Below, piece by piece: positions 49,118-57,502 of a DNA stretch of 64,000 bases. How positions within the stretch are numbered: the stretch's first letter is position 1; each line of letters begins with the position of its first letter. The position numbers were made by a program, and so were the translations under genes. The notes under the pieces are model-generated. The model was not told the origin of the DNA, did no database searches, and saw only the letters and a program-made list of their open reading frames with translations. Source of the stretch: BJ22 sp021298375 (lineage in GTDB: Bacteria; Planctomycetota; Planctomycetia; Pirellulales; Pirellulaceae); the NCBI GenBank assembly GCA_046343015.1, contig JBKDOL010000041.1, forward strand, positions 16,471 to 80,470, in the 5' to 3' direction.

Positions 49118-49684
49118 CTACCCGTAGTACGCTTCCTCGAAGCTTTGAACTTGAGGATGCTGAATGAACTTGGGCTGTCTAATCACTTGAGCCGCATGCA
49201 CACGCCGTCCCGCGAGTGAGTGGTCCTGGGTTGCCGGGGCCGGGGTGCGGTGACTCGGTTGCAGTGGCTGATTGCGTTCGATTGCCGGCTCGGCAGTCGG
49301 TGACGTCTCCAGAGACTTTTCGGTCACTTGGGACTTTTCAAAGGCGCGCTGCAATGTTTCCACTTGCCGGGAATTCAGTAATCCACACTCGACCAGCAAA
49401 AAGGGAATCGCGGGGAGAAGCATCTGCTGCGCTTGTTCAAGCCGCTTCTGACCGTCATTGCCCAGGAGACCGAGACTGCGGGCTGCTTCGAAAAATGTTC
49501 GCCCCGGATTCAATTCCATCAGGCTGAGAACTTGCCCCACCTGACGGACCGTGAGCAAATTGCTCCGAATCGCGACTGAGGCCGGAGTCGGAAGCGCCAT
49601 CTGCTGGACCTTGACCAACCCGCAAAACTGGTCGCAGCTAATCACCCCCTGTTCAACGAGGTACAACCCGAAATTGAGACTCAT
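49118..49684 (-). CDS. Unknown protein with repeated MshEN-like helical motifs
   Basis: The 188-aa protein starts at the ATG 49684 with AAGGTGAT upstream; the frame extends to 49816 without a better site. Its first 130 residues repeat a pattern of a glycine-containing turn and two helices (FGLYLVEQGVISCDQFCGLVKVQQ, then FEAARSLGLLGNDGQKRLEQAQQ and LVECGLLNSRQVETLQRAFE). This resembles MshEN/GspE N-terminal-like modules, known to bind cyclic di-GMP in some proteins. The binding residues cannot be confirmed. The tail is low in complexity. Confidence 0.7.
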   Translation of the reverse strand: MSLNFGLYLVEQGVISCDQFCGLVKVQQMALPTPASVAIRSNLLTVRQVGQVLSLMELNPGRTFFEAARSLGLLGNDGQKRLEQAQQMLLPAIPFLLVECGLLNSRQVETLQRAFEKSQVTEKSLETSPTAEPAIERNQPLQPSHRTPAPATQDHSLAGRRVHAAQVIRQPKFIQHPQVQSFEEAYYG

Positions 49685-50077
49685 TGAAATCACCTTCGTC
49701 ACGAAATCGTTTTGCTGGAGCCCCAACCCTACGAGACGCTGGGCGCAAGTGTGGCATCGGCTCTTTTCGCCGGGAACTCGAATCGAAAAGCCGTCGCGAC
49801 TGACTTGAGGGGCCAACTATCAGTAGCAATCGCCATTGGGTGGATTCGTCCGAGAGTAGCGATTGTGCCGGTCGGGGGCTTTTTTTCGTGCAAGCCGGCG
49901 GAGCTGAGTTAAATTCAGCTGAATCCATTCCCTTCAACGCCCGGCTCAGGCCCTGCGAACTAGGTTTTTCTATCGGTAGCCGCCTCGACGCGGCCGGGGA
50001 AAGACATGGAACCGCCCAAGCTCCGTGGCTCTCGCTGACGACTCGTCTCAATTGCATCGCCTTGAGGGAGCCTCCAC

Positions 50078-50659
50078 ATGGACTCCGAAACGCTTAAGCC
50101 CAAAGAACGCCGTTCATTCGTCGAACCCAGCCCTTATTGGCTGCGCATTTTCGGCCAAGTGAAACGGGTCCGCCGGTACGTCGACCGAAAGGTCCAAGGC
50201 GGCCTGCTGGTGAGAATGGCGATCCACTGGGGCTTATTCTTTTTCACATCAGCCTTCGCTTATGTCGTAATTCAGGCGATTGCCAGCCCCAGCGGCAACT
50301 CCTTTCTGCAGCGAATGCAGAGCGCCTTGACCGTCTTTTCGTTGCTCGGCTTGTTGATGTTGACCTTGGTCCCCGCCTTCATGCTGGACATCATTCGGTT
50401 CAGCAACCGGTTTGCCGGACCAATGGTGCGACTGAGACGTTTCATGAAGGAGTTGGGCGAGGTAGGAGACGCTCCTCCGCTGAAGTTTCGTGACGACGAC
50501 TTCTGGTCCGAACTGGCCAAAGACTTCAACCTCTGCCGGGAACGGATCATTCGACAAAAACTGGAAATCGAGCGACTCCAACTGCTAATATCCGAATACC
50601 GAACGAACGGCCAAATCACTTGGAAGGTGGAGGAACAGGCCGTCAATCAAAGCGACTGA
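50078..50659 (+). CDS. Two-helix membrane protein with HAMP-like segment
   Basis: The 193-aa protein has two membrane helices (about 47-68 and 87-110) and an 18-residue loop. The segment after the second helix (FAGPMVRLRRFMKELGEVGDAPPLKFRDDDFWSELAKDFN) has the shape of a HAMP linker. There is no output domain. A GGGAG lies upstream of the ATG. It is transcribed away from the MshEN-like gene. It could be a signalling adaptor, but this is inference. Confidence 0.75.
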   Translation: MDSETLKPKERRSFVEPSPYWLRIFGQVKRVRRYVDRKVQGGLLVRMAIHWGLFFFTSAFAYVVIQAIASPSGNSFLQRMQSALTVFSLLGLLMLTLVPAFMLDIIRFSNRFAGPMVRLRRFMKELGEVGDAPPLKFRDDDFWSELAKDFNLCRERIIRQKLEIERLQLLISEYRTNGQITWKVEEQAVNQSD

Positions 50660-50760
50660 CACCCCACCTCGCCCTTCGCGACCGTTTCCCGGCCGAGATG
50701 GTAAATAATCCAGTCACGCACCCTCGGGTTCGCAATTCGCGAGTAGAGGCAGTCTTTCAC
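50647..50760 (-). CDS. Possible short or decayed coding remnant (weak)
   Basis: From a GTG at 50760 (AGGGGAG upstream) a 37-codon frame has protein-like composition (VKDCLYSRIANPRVRDWIIYHLGRET) and ends just inside the convergent neighbour. Protein-like text also continues upstream in other frames, to about 50960. It could be the C-terminus of a decayed gene. No family is recognised. Confidence 0.25.
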   Translation of the reverse strand: MKDCLYSRIANPRVRDWIIYHLGRETVAKGEVGCQSL

Positions 50761-51156
50761 CAACACTCCCCTCTGGTTGACCGGCACCTGCTGATGACGC
50801 TGACGAACGCCAGCCACAGCGGACCGCTCCTACCGCCAGCCAGGCACACCCCCCTCCGAGTCACGCTGATACTCTGAACGCACCTCAGCGTGCGAGGCCA
50901 GGCCGCTTGTTGACGATGGTGCCCTCGGCCGCAAACGGACCGAGACGGCAACTCCGCAAGCGGCTATCCAAACCGCCTCACCGGGGCTTCCACAACCCAG
51001 AGTCAATTTGGCTCGACTCCAAGCCCAAGGAAACCAGCCCGGAGCGGGACAAGCAACCCAAAGCTGCTCGCGCCGCCCGAGGAGACACAACGGTTGTGAT
51101 CGTTACCGGGCTGGACGCCCTTCCAAGCCCGGCAAACCAACCGCAACTGCTTCCCT
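50761..51156. other. Spacer, possibly with decayed coding sequence
   Basis: This spacer between the HAMP-like and RHH genes has minus-strand stretches that look protein-like but shift frame (for example FAAEGTIVNKRPGLAR near 50900). I cannot assign a family and found no RNA gene. Confidence 0.4.
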
Positions 51157-51687
51157 TTAGCGCCCACCCATCGGAGAGTTCATTCCGGTCGTGGCAGCGG
51201 GGGCATACGAGGACCGGAAGTTGGTTTGGCCGGCAATCCCCATGGCAGCGGCAGTGGGAGCGGTCGGCATCGCAGCCCGGGCTCCCGACATGGACTTCGG
51301 ATTTTCAGCCAACACCTGAAGCAACTTGCTGATGCAGAGCCGATTCATGCTGGTGTGATGGTCATTTGCCTCAGCCTTCAGTGCTTCATGCAGGCTTTCC
51401 GGCAATCGGACGGTGATAACCCGGGTCGGCTCATTCACGGCTGCCGCGGCGGCCTTGCGGTTCCGCAGCATGGCCACCATCTGTTGAATCTCGACAAACT
51501 CAGGCGTCTTTTCGAAGGCTACGAAATCGGCGTTGCTGAAAACGCTCCGCGCAGCCCCGCCCACACCCAAAATCTCCCGGAAAAACGTAACCCAGTCCGG
51601 GTTGCTCTGGTAAAGCTGCCGTCCAACCGCCAAAATTCGCTGACAGCGGGCCGAAAATTCCTCTTGCTGCATGCTGACTTCGTTCAT
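51157..51687 (-). CDS. Ribbon-helix-helix (HicB C-terminal-like) protein
   Basis: The 176-aa protein has a central ribbon-helix-helix segment (RVITVRLPESLHEALKAEANDHHTSMNRLCISKLLQVL, about 105-142) like the DNA-binding tail of HicB-type proteins. The N-terminal part (about 1-75) is helical and the tail is A/T/P-rich. The ATG at 51687 has AAGGAG upstream. No HicA toxin lies next to it, so it is unlikely to be a toxin-antitoxin pair. It may be a regulator. Confidence 0.78.
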   Translation of the reverse strand: MNEVSMQQEEFSARCQRILAVGRQLYQSNPDWVTFFREILGVGGAARSVFSNADFVAFEKTPEFVEIQQMVAMLRNRKAAAAAVNEPTRVITVRLPESLHEALKAEANDHHTSMNRLCISKLLQVLAENPKSMSGARAAMPTAPTAAAMGIAGQTNFRSSYAPAATTGMNSPMGGR

Positions 51688-52093
51688 CTTCAAGACTCCT
51701 TTCAGAGCTCCAGGGGCAATTACCGATAGTTCTTCCCACAGCACTCGCCGCGGTCTGAACCCATCCTGCTGCCAGCGTCAACCAAGCCTGCTAATGGCAT
51801 GCTACTGCAAGCACTTACGACAAAAAACCAAAACTGCAAATCCAACAGGCACTGCCGCTTAAAAATCAAGCAACTCTAAGCTGCACAAAAACAAGGCAGT
51901 CGCTAAAGTCTCATTTGGTAAGTGTCCGCCTCGCGGATTCGCCCCAGATTCTTGGGAAATACGCTCAAGTTTGCAGATTTATCCTAATTTGTTGAGGATT
52001 TAGGCGTCCGGCTTGAGCCCCAACTGCCGACCAATGACTGATTGGACGCAACCTCGAAACAGCCAGCACCGGCACTGACGCCGCAGAGGCCGC
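51688..52093. other. Divergent spacer between the RHH gene and aroA
   Basis: These 406 bases are AT-richer than their surroundings and should contain promoters for both genes. I see no -35/-10 pair with good spacing that I would call, and no gene. Confidence 0.5.
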
Positions 52094-53374
52094 ATGTTAC
52101 ACCCACTTCCCATCACGCCGGCTGCCCGGGCCTTGGCGTCCACGATTACCCCGCCCGGTTCAAAAAGCCTCTCAAACCGAGCTTTCCTCGCTGCGGCCTT
52201 GGCCGACGCCGAATCTCGCCTGGCAGGCTTGCTCGACTGCGAGGACACCCGCTTGATGGGTCAAGCATTAAAAACGCTGGGGCTCAAACTGGAATTGGAC
52301 TGGGAGCGGGGACAAGCTTCAGTCACGGGCGGCGGCGGCCAGTTTCCCAACCAAACCGCCCAGCTTTACTGCGGCAATAGCGGGACCACGATTCGGTTTC
52401 TCGCCGCCGCTCTGGCTGCCGCAGGCGGACAATACGAACTTGATGGCAACTCCCGAATGCGGCAAAGGCCCATCGCTGATTTGCTCGATGCACTCGGGCA
52501 ACTTGGCTCGCCTGCTCATCCCCTGCTGGGGACCAATTGCCCGCCGATAGCAATCGATTCCGCGGGCTGGCCCGGCGGTTCCGTTACCGTTCGCGGGGAC
52601 AAGTCCAGTCAATTTCTCAGCGGCCTGCTGATGGCAGCCCCGCTGGCCCGTTCGCCGGTCACCATTCAGGTCGCTGGCCCGCTGGTTTCCCTGCCCTACG
52701 TCGAGATGACTTGCCAAGTCATGAGCCATTTTGGGGTTCGGGTCGACTCCTTGCCGGGGCAAGTTTTTGTCGTCCAGCCCCAAACCTATCGGTCCACTCA
52801 CTACCAGATCGAGCCCGACGCTTCGGCCGCCAGCTACTTCTTCGGTGCGGCGGCGATTTGCGGAGGCACCGTTATGGTTCCTGGACTTGGCTCCCACTCG
52901 CTCCAAGGCGACATCCGCTTCGTCGAACTCTTGGCACAGATGGGCTGCGAGGTGGAATTCACCCCTGAGTGCACAACCGTTACCGGCCCAGCCCGACGCG
53001 GGATCGCCTGCACAATGACGGACATCAGCGATACGGTTCAAACGCTTGCCGCAGTTGCCTTGTTCGTCGAGGGCCCGACGAGCATCCGCGGCGTTGCCCA
53101 TATTCGCCACAAGGAATCGGACCGAATCGGTGACTTGGCCCGCGAACTTCGCCGAGTCGGTGCCACGGTCGAAGAGTTCGCCGATGGATTGCAAATCACC
53201 CCCGGTCCGCTCAGGCCAACGGTTTTCCAGACCTATGAAGACCACCGCATGGCGATGAGCCTGGCGCTGGTCGGCCTGAAGCAGCCGGGAATCAGCATCG
53301 CCCAGCCAGATTGCGTCTCCAAGACCTATCCGCGCTACTTTGATGACTTATGCCGAATCACCGTTGGTAGTTGA
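52094..53374 (+). CDS. aroA: 3-phosphoshikimate 1-carboxyvinyltransferase (EPSP synthase)
   Basis: This enzyme joins shikimate-3-phosphate and PEP in aromatic amino acid synthesis. The 426-aa protein has PPGSKSLSNRAFL at the N-terminus, YCGNSGTTIRFLAAAL with the PEP-site region, GDKSSQFLSGLLMAAPL, DASAASYFFGAAAI, and the late RHKESDRIGDLARELRRVG and YEDHRMAMSLAL. It stands alone on the plus strand. The glyphosate response cannot be judged by eye. Confidence 0.97.
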   Translation: MLHPLPITPAARALASTITPPGSKSLSNRAFLAAALADAESRLAGLLDCEDTRLMGQALKTLGLKLELDWERGQASVTGGGGQFPNQTAQLYCGNSGTTIRFLAAALAAAGGQYELDGNSRMRQRPIADLLDALGQLGSPAHPLLGTNCPPIAIDSAGWPGGSVTVRGDKSSQFLSGLLMAAPLARSPVTIQVAGPLVSLPYVEMTCQVMSHFGVRVDSLPGQVFVVQPQTYRSTHYQIEPDASAASYFFGAAAICGGTVMVPGLGSHSLQGDIRFVELLAQMGCEVEFTPECTTVTGPARRGIACTMTDISDTVQTLAAVALFVEGPTSIRGVAHIRHKESDRIGDLARELRRVGATVEEFADGLQITPGPLRPTVFQTYEDHRMAMSLALVGLKQPGISIAQPDCVSKTYPRYFDDLCRITVGS

Positions 53375-53666
53375 ACTCTTCCTCGGCAGTAGAACTCACC
53401 GCTGCGATGCCCGATTGTTCGGAGGCCCTCGCCCTCAAGCCTCAGCGGGCAGGCGAGTCGCTTCAAGTCGGAGCCAAACTCGCCATCGGGCAACTCCCCG
53501 CAGCGCGACGTATCCCCTCAGCCGCCGCTTTGGGTCGAGACAGTAGCACCGAGGCCCCTGGCACCCGCTGGCCGGCGAACGCATCCACCGCAAGCGGCTT
53601 CTACCGTACAGATGGGCGATCGGTCGGGTCCTGGCTCACCGTACCGGGAGCACAAGTTCCTCCAAC

Positions 53667-53768
53667 TCAGGTGGGAGCATTGGGCCGGGGCGCGAAAAAC
53701 TGAATCACAACCCAGCCAGCGATGAGCGCCGCAATGATCCAAATATTTTCCATCCGTTGTGGCTTCAT
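53667..53768 (-). CDS. Possible 33-residue membrane protein
   Basis: A minus-strand frame from the ATG at 53768 encodes MKPQRMENIWIIAALIAGWV and then VIQFFAPRPNAPT, one transmembrane helix with a positively charged N-terminus. It is too short for ordinary ORF lists. No strong ribosome binding site is seen, and the ATG at 53753 is an alternative. Confidence 0.45.
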   Translation of the reverse strand: MKPQRMENIWIIAALIAGWVVIQFFAPRPNAPT

Positions 53769-54024
53769 CTGAACACTTGCTCTGCCTTGGCTCACGCTGC
53801 AAACTTGGAACCGTACCCCTGACCGGCCGGTCTTGAAGAGACACGCCTTTCCTGAATCATAGTCTGGCAGACCGTTTCAGGCTCAAATCCTCGCTACCCC
53901 TCGCAGCAATTTGGGCAGCAGCAATTTGGACATGCAGCGATGGGGAACAGACGTCCACGCCCCCTCATCGCTCCACCGAGAATCATCGAGGCATCAGAAA
54001 AATTGGACCTCGACCACCTGTTTT

Positions 54025-54069
54025 CGCGGCGCAAATTATCGCGGCGCAAATCATCGCGGCGCAAATCAC
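54025..54069. repeat. 15-bp tandem repeat, three copies
   Basis: CGCGGCGCAAATYAY is repeated at 54025, 54040 and 54055 in the spacer downstream of the asparaginase gene. Confidence 0.88.
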
Positions 54070-54244
54070 TTCTGAAAACACGCGATCGCGACAACTTGGG
54101 CGGAAACGTGAGGGAAAAAGTGACACCGCGAGCCTGCCAATCAATCGCTGCCAGCCATTCGCAATTGGCTGCACGAGGCTACCAAGCCCCCCGAAGGGAG
54201 AGCGCGATTTGCTCTCCCTCGAGTGTTCAGCTCGCGTTCAAACC

Positions 54245-55459
54245 TTACCAGCCTTCTGGCAAAGGCGCGTCGAGGAAAGGCTCGAATAATTCGTGTCGCG
54301 GTCCCTTTTCGTCGCAAACTGCGAATTTGCTGTTTGCTCCGCCGTACATGGAGACACCTGCATAGTCGCCAGCCTTGTTGACCACGTAGAAGCTCACATT
54401 GAACTTGGGGTGCCCCTGCTCGGTGAGCAGCCGTTTTTCCACTGTGTTACTGCAAATCCGGCGGAGCGCTTCCATCCCCGCATCTTTGGGATGCTTTCCC
54501 TGACGGAGCATTTCCACGATCAGAAACGAAGAGAGGTTGTAGAGGTTCGCCTCGCCGCGTCCGGTCGAACCCGCCGCGCCGACCTCGTTGTCGACATACA
54601 AGCCCGCCCCCAGGATCGGCGAATCGCCGACCCGGCCGGGGATTTTCCATGCCAACCCGCTGGTCGTGGTGACACCGCAGACGTCGCCGTTGGCATTCAC
54701 TCCATTGCAGTTAATCGTGCCCCAAAAATGAAAGGGATCGATTTTGCCCTCTCCCACCATCTCCAAGATCACCTTGAGGCTGGCATCCGCCCGCTTGTTT
54801 GGGTCGAGGTAGTGCTCTGGATCAACCCGCTGCTTCCACTCCAGCCAGAGTTTTCTTGAGCGTTCGGTGTTCAGATCAGCTTCAATTTTGAAACCCATGT
54901 TGCGGGCAAACTGCTGAGCCCCCGGTCCCACCAACAGGTGATGATCAGTCGAGTTGGCCACTGCCAAGGCCACGGAGGCGGGCGTACGCACTCCTTGCAG
55001 GGCGGCGACACCGCCGGCTCTTCGCTTCGGCCCGTGCATGCAGCAACTGTCGAGGCTCACGTTGCCATCGGCATCCGGCAAACCACCATAACCCACGCTG
55101 GTGTCATCCGGGTCCAATTCGACGATGTTCACCCCGGCCACCAACGACTCGAGCACATCGCGGCCCTGTGTCATCGCGCGGAACGCCAGTTCCACGCAGG
55201 TCTCGCTCCCGCCATTCTTGTGAATAAAGCCGTTTGCTGATGAAATCACAACCGGCCGACTCGCCTTCCGGAGATGCATCGCCGGTGCTCCTGTTTCGTT
55301 ACTTGCTCCACCGCCGGAAACACTCCCGCCGGAAACACTCCCGCCGGAAACCTCGCCGGCAGACGCGGCTGCTACCCCGGACAAAGCGGACAAGGCCGTA
55401 CCGGCAATTGCCGTCGCGCCGATGAACTCCCGGCGCCCCATTTTTTGCTCACTGGACAT
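54245..55459 (-). CDS. Glycosylasparaginase-type N4-(beta-GlcNAc)-L-asparaginase, exported
   Basis: This Ntn-hydrolase cleaves the Asn-GlcNAc link of glycopeptides and self-cleaves before a threonine. The 404-aa precursor has a Tat-like signal (MGRREFIGATAIAGTALSALSG) and a linker with three in-frame 15-bp repeats (GGSVS). The proposed nucleophile Thr248 lies in FWGTINC (HDTIG-like in other members). PGRVGDSPILGAGLYVDNEVGAAGSTGRGE is the family hallmark. AGGAG precedes the ATG at 55459. It follows the MnmE-like gene after 69 bases. Export suggests a role in scavenging glycoproteins. Confidence 0.93.
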   Translation of the reverse strand: MSSEQKMGRREFIGATAIAGTALSALSGVAAASAGEVSGGSVSGGSVSGGGASNETGAPAMHLRKASRPVVISSANGFIHKNGGSETCVELAFRAMTQGRDVLESLVAGVNIVELDPDDTSVGYGGLPDADGNVSLDSCCMHGPKRRAGGVAALQGVRTPASVALAVANSTDHHLLVGPGAQQFARNMGFKIEADLNTERSRKLWLEWKQRVDPEHYLDPNKRADASLKVILEMVGEGKIDPFHFWGTINCNGVNANGDVCGVTTTSGLAWKIPGRVGDSPILGAGLYVDNEVGAAGSTGRGEANLYNLSSFLIVEMLRQGKHPKDAGMEALRRICSNTVEKRLLTEQGHPKFNVSFYVVNKAGDYAGVSMYGGANSKFAVCDEKGPRHELFEPFLDAPLPEGW

Positions 55460-55528
55460 GACTGCTCCTGAATCTGGCCGAACAAAAATCCAGGCCCGAT
55501 TCTAACCGGAAACTCAGCCCGGCCCCAG

Positions 55529-56731
55529 TCACCCAAGCTCCTCAAAGCCCCGGCCACAATAACGGCTGAGCCGCCTTAATTCGCTCGTCAATCGCGATGG
55601 CTCCCCTTCCTCGCCTGCACGCCGCAAACTTTCCAACAACTCCGGCAATCTGGCTCCGATCGGCAAGGGGCAAGCCGTCGAGTTAGCCCCCTTAACCAGG
55701 ACATTTAATATCGCTCGCTGGAGCTCTTCAATTCCTTCTCCTGTCAGGGCCGAAACGTGCAAACCCTTTTCCTGGTCCGGAGCCTCGAGCAAATCAGTCT
55801 TGTTGACCACCCTCAGGTCGGGCGGCGGTTCCCAGGCAGCGTGGAATTCACCGCTCGCTCCGGTCGCCTCTTCAACGGCGACCCGACAATCGGCCTTTTT
55901 CCAAACTTCTCGTGCTCGCTCAATCCCGAGACCTTCAATCGCCGATCCAGCCAACCGCTGGCCGGCCGTATCAACCAACTCGACTAACCAGCCAGCCAGC
56001 ACGACGCGTTGCGTTACCAAGTCGCGCGTCGTCCCCGGTGAGCTATGAACGATGGCCCGCGCAAACCCGCTCAGCGCATTGACCAGACTGCTTTTGCCAA
56101 CATTCGGCTCTCCACCCAAGACAACGAGCCAAGGCTCGGTCAAGTGTAATGCCCATTTCCTCCGCTCCAACACGGACGCGCATTCATCACACACGCCCGA
56201 ATAATCCCGCCCGGCGACTTTACGCTCGACCGCCTCACACCATTGCTCCCAAGCCCTCTGTTGATTCAGCAGCCAGCGGGCCGAGCGCTCCGTCTCGCAC
56301 TGCAGCAGCATGTCTTCTAGAAGCGCAGCCAATTCGGACGACGCGCGCGAGGCCAGCCAGTCCGCGCCGGGCTGTTCGACGAAGCCGGCCGCGGAAAGAG
56401 CTTGGTGGATCGATAGCCGTGATTGCGAACCGCCATGAATGTGGACTTCGAACTCTTCCGGCCCCAGCCTGACGATGACGACATCTTCCGCAGCTGACTG
56501 GGACTCGCCAGCGTGCCGCCACACGCCGTAAGTGATTGAACCTGAGGGACGCGCGGCGAGCGGAGGATTGGCGGCCGGGCAAAAATGAACTGCCAGGACA
56601 TCGAGGGCTCGGCCGCCCCGCATCCAAACAACGCCGACCGCCCCCCGTCCCTTGCCAGTCAAATGCGCGAAGGTGTCCGCAGCGATCTCTTCACCGCTCG
56701 ATTCGATGGCCGACCGGGATTCGGAATTCAA
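55529..56731 (-). CDS. MnmE/TrmE-like GTPase lacking the C-terminal cysteine motif
   Basis: The 400-aa protein has an N-terminal tetrahydrofolate-binding-like part (DTFAHLTGKGRGAVGVVWMRGG), helical flanks, and an inserted G domain: GGEPNVGKSSLVNAL (G1), SSPGTTRD (G2), DTAGQR (G3), NKTD (G4). True MnmE is about 450 aa and ends in FCIGK with an essential Cys. Here the end is RYCGRGFEELG, so wobble-uridine modification is doubtful. The start is a TTG at 56731 overlapping the coaX stop (TTGA). It is third in obg-coaX-GTPase. It may be a paralogue with another target. Confidence 0.88.
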   Translation of the reverse strand: MNSESRSAIESSGEEIAADTFAHLTGKGRGAVGVVWMRGGRALDVLAVHFCPAANPPLAARPSGSITYGVWRHAGESQSAAEDVVIVRLGPEEFEVHIHGGSQSRLSIHQALSAAGFVEQPGADWLASRASSELAALLEDMLLQCETERSARWLLNQQRAWEQWCEAVERKVAGRDYSGVCDECASVLERRKWALHLTEPWLVVLGGEPNVGKSSLVNALSGFARAIVHSSPGTTRDLVTQRVVLAGWLVELVDTAGQRLAGSAIEGLGIERAREVWKKADCRVAVEEATGASGEFHAAWEPPPDLRVVNKTDLLEAPDQEKGLHVSALTGEGIEELQRAILNVLVKGANSTACPLPIGARLPELLESLRRAGEEGEPSRLTSELRRLSRYCGRGFEELG

Positions 56732-57495
56732 CTGACTCTTCGACGGCTTGCCGCCGCGCGAACTCCCTGCAGAACCAAGTCGGAAACCAGCCTGAATTCG
56801 CGCTGAAAGATCGGCTCCAAGGGCGCAGCCCCGCCCCCGGTCAAAAATACCACTCCCCGCCGGTTAGCGGGTTCGCCCATCATCTCTCGTTGATAGCGGG
56901 AAACGATCTCGCGGATCGCTCCGACCTGCATTTGCCACACACCGCAGGCGATCGCCTCCGCCGTGTTTTTCCCCCACGCGACCGCCGGGACCTCGCCGAC
57001 AAATAATTCGGGCAGCTGATTCGTGGCCCGCGAAAGCGACTGGAAGCAGGTGTAGGGTCCGGGAAAGATCGCGCCGCCCTGGAAAATGCCGGCCCCATCC
57101 AACAGGTCGATGGTCACCGCAGTCCCAACGTTGACAATGATGATTGGCTCGGCCGACGATCCCGCCAACTGCAAGGCACCATAAGCAGCAGCCAATCGAT
57201 CCAGCCCCAGGCGCTCTGGATGCTCGATGTTGAGCTTCAACGGAATGTCGCTGCGATTCAAGACGGTCAGCCGATCACTGCGGCGATTCCGATCGACCCA
57301 GTCGCGCAGTGAATCAAGCCGCGGCTGGTTAACGCTAACGACGCACCAATCGGCGACATCGACCGACGAGAGGTCGAGCGACTCAGGACTGGCGACCGAC
57401 TGCAGATGCTGCCAGCCCGTCTCGCCGTCACCAGCCACGGCGACTTTGGTCCGCGAATTTCCTACATCAGCGCAGATCAGCGAACGGCCGTCCAT
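56728..57495 (-). CDS. coaX: Type III pantothenate kinase
   Basis: This enzyme starts CoA synthesis by phosphorylating pantothenate. The 255-aa protein has the ASKHA motifs: ICADVGNSRTKVAVAG at the N-terminus, RLGLDRLAAAYGA, VNVGTAVTIDLLDG, and GGAIFPGPYTC. The ATG at 57495 has GAGGGGTGA upstream and lies seven bases after the obg stop; the frame upstream to 57579 is not needed. It overlaps the GTPase gene by four bases. Confidence 0.95.
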   Translation of the reverse strand: MDGRSLICADVGNSRTKVAVAGDGETGWQHLQSVASPESLDLSSVDVADWCVVSVNQPRLDSLRDWVDRNRRSDRLTVLNRSDIPLKLNIEHPERLGLDRLAAAYGALQLAGSSAEPIIIVNVGTAVTIDLLDGAGIFQGGAIFPGPYTCFQSLSRATNQLPELFVGEVPAVAWGKNTAEAIACGVWQMQVGAIREIVSRYQREMMGEPANRRGVVFLTGGGAAPLEPIFQREFRLVSDLVLQGVRAAASRRRVS

Positions 57496-57502
57496 CCCGA
57501 AG

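Larger units (their letters stand above)
53375..54244. other. Gene-poor convergent spacer (870 bases)
   Basis: Between aroA and the asparaginase gene I support only the 33-residue membrane frame at 53667-53768 and the 15-bp repeat at 54025-54069. Other frames are low in complexity. Confidence 0.55.

Noticed and set aside
51157..51687. HicAB toxin-antitoxin system
   Set aside because: The RHH protein has HicB-like DNA-binding residues, but there is no HicA-like gene on either side.
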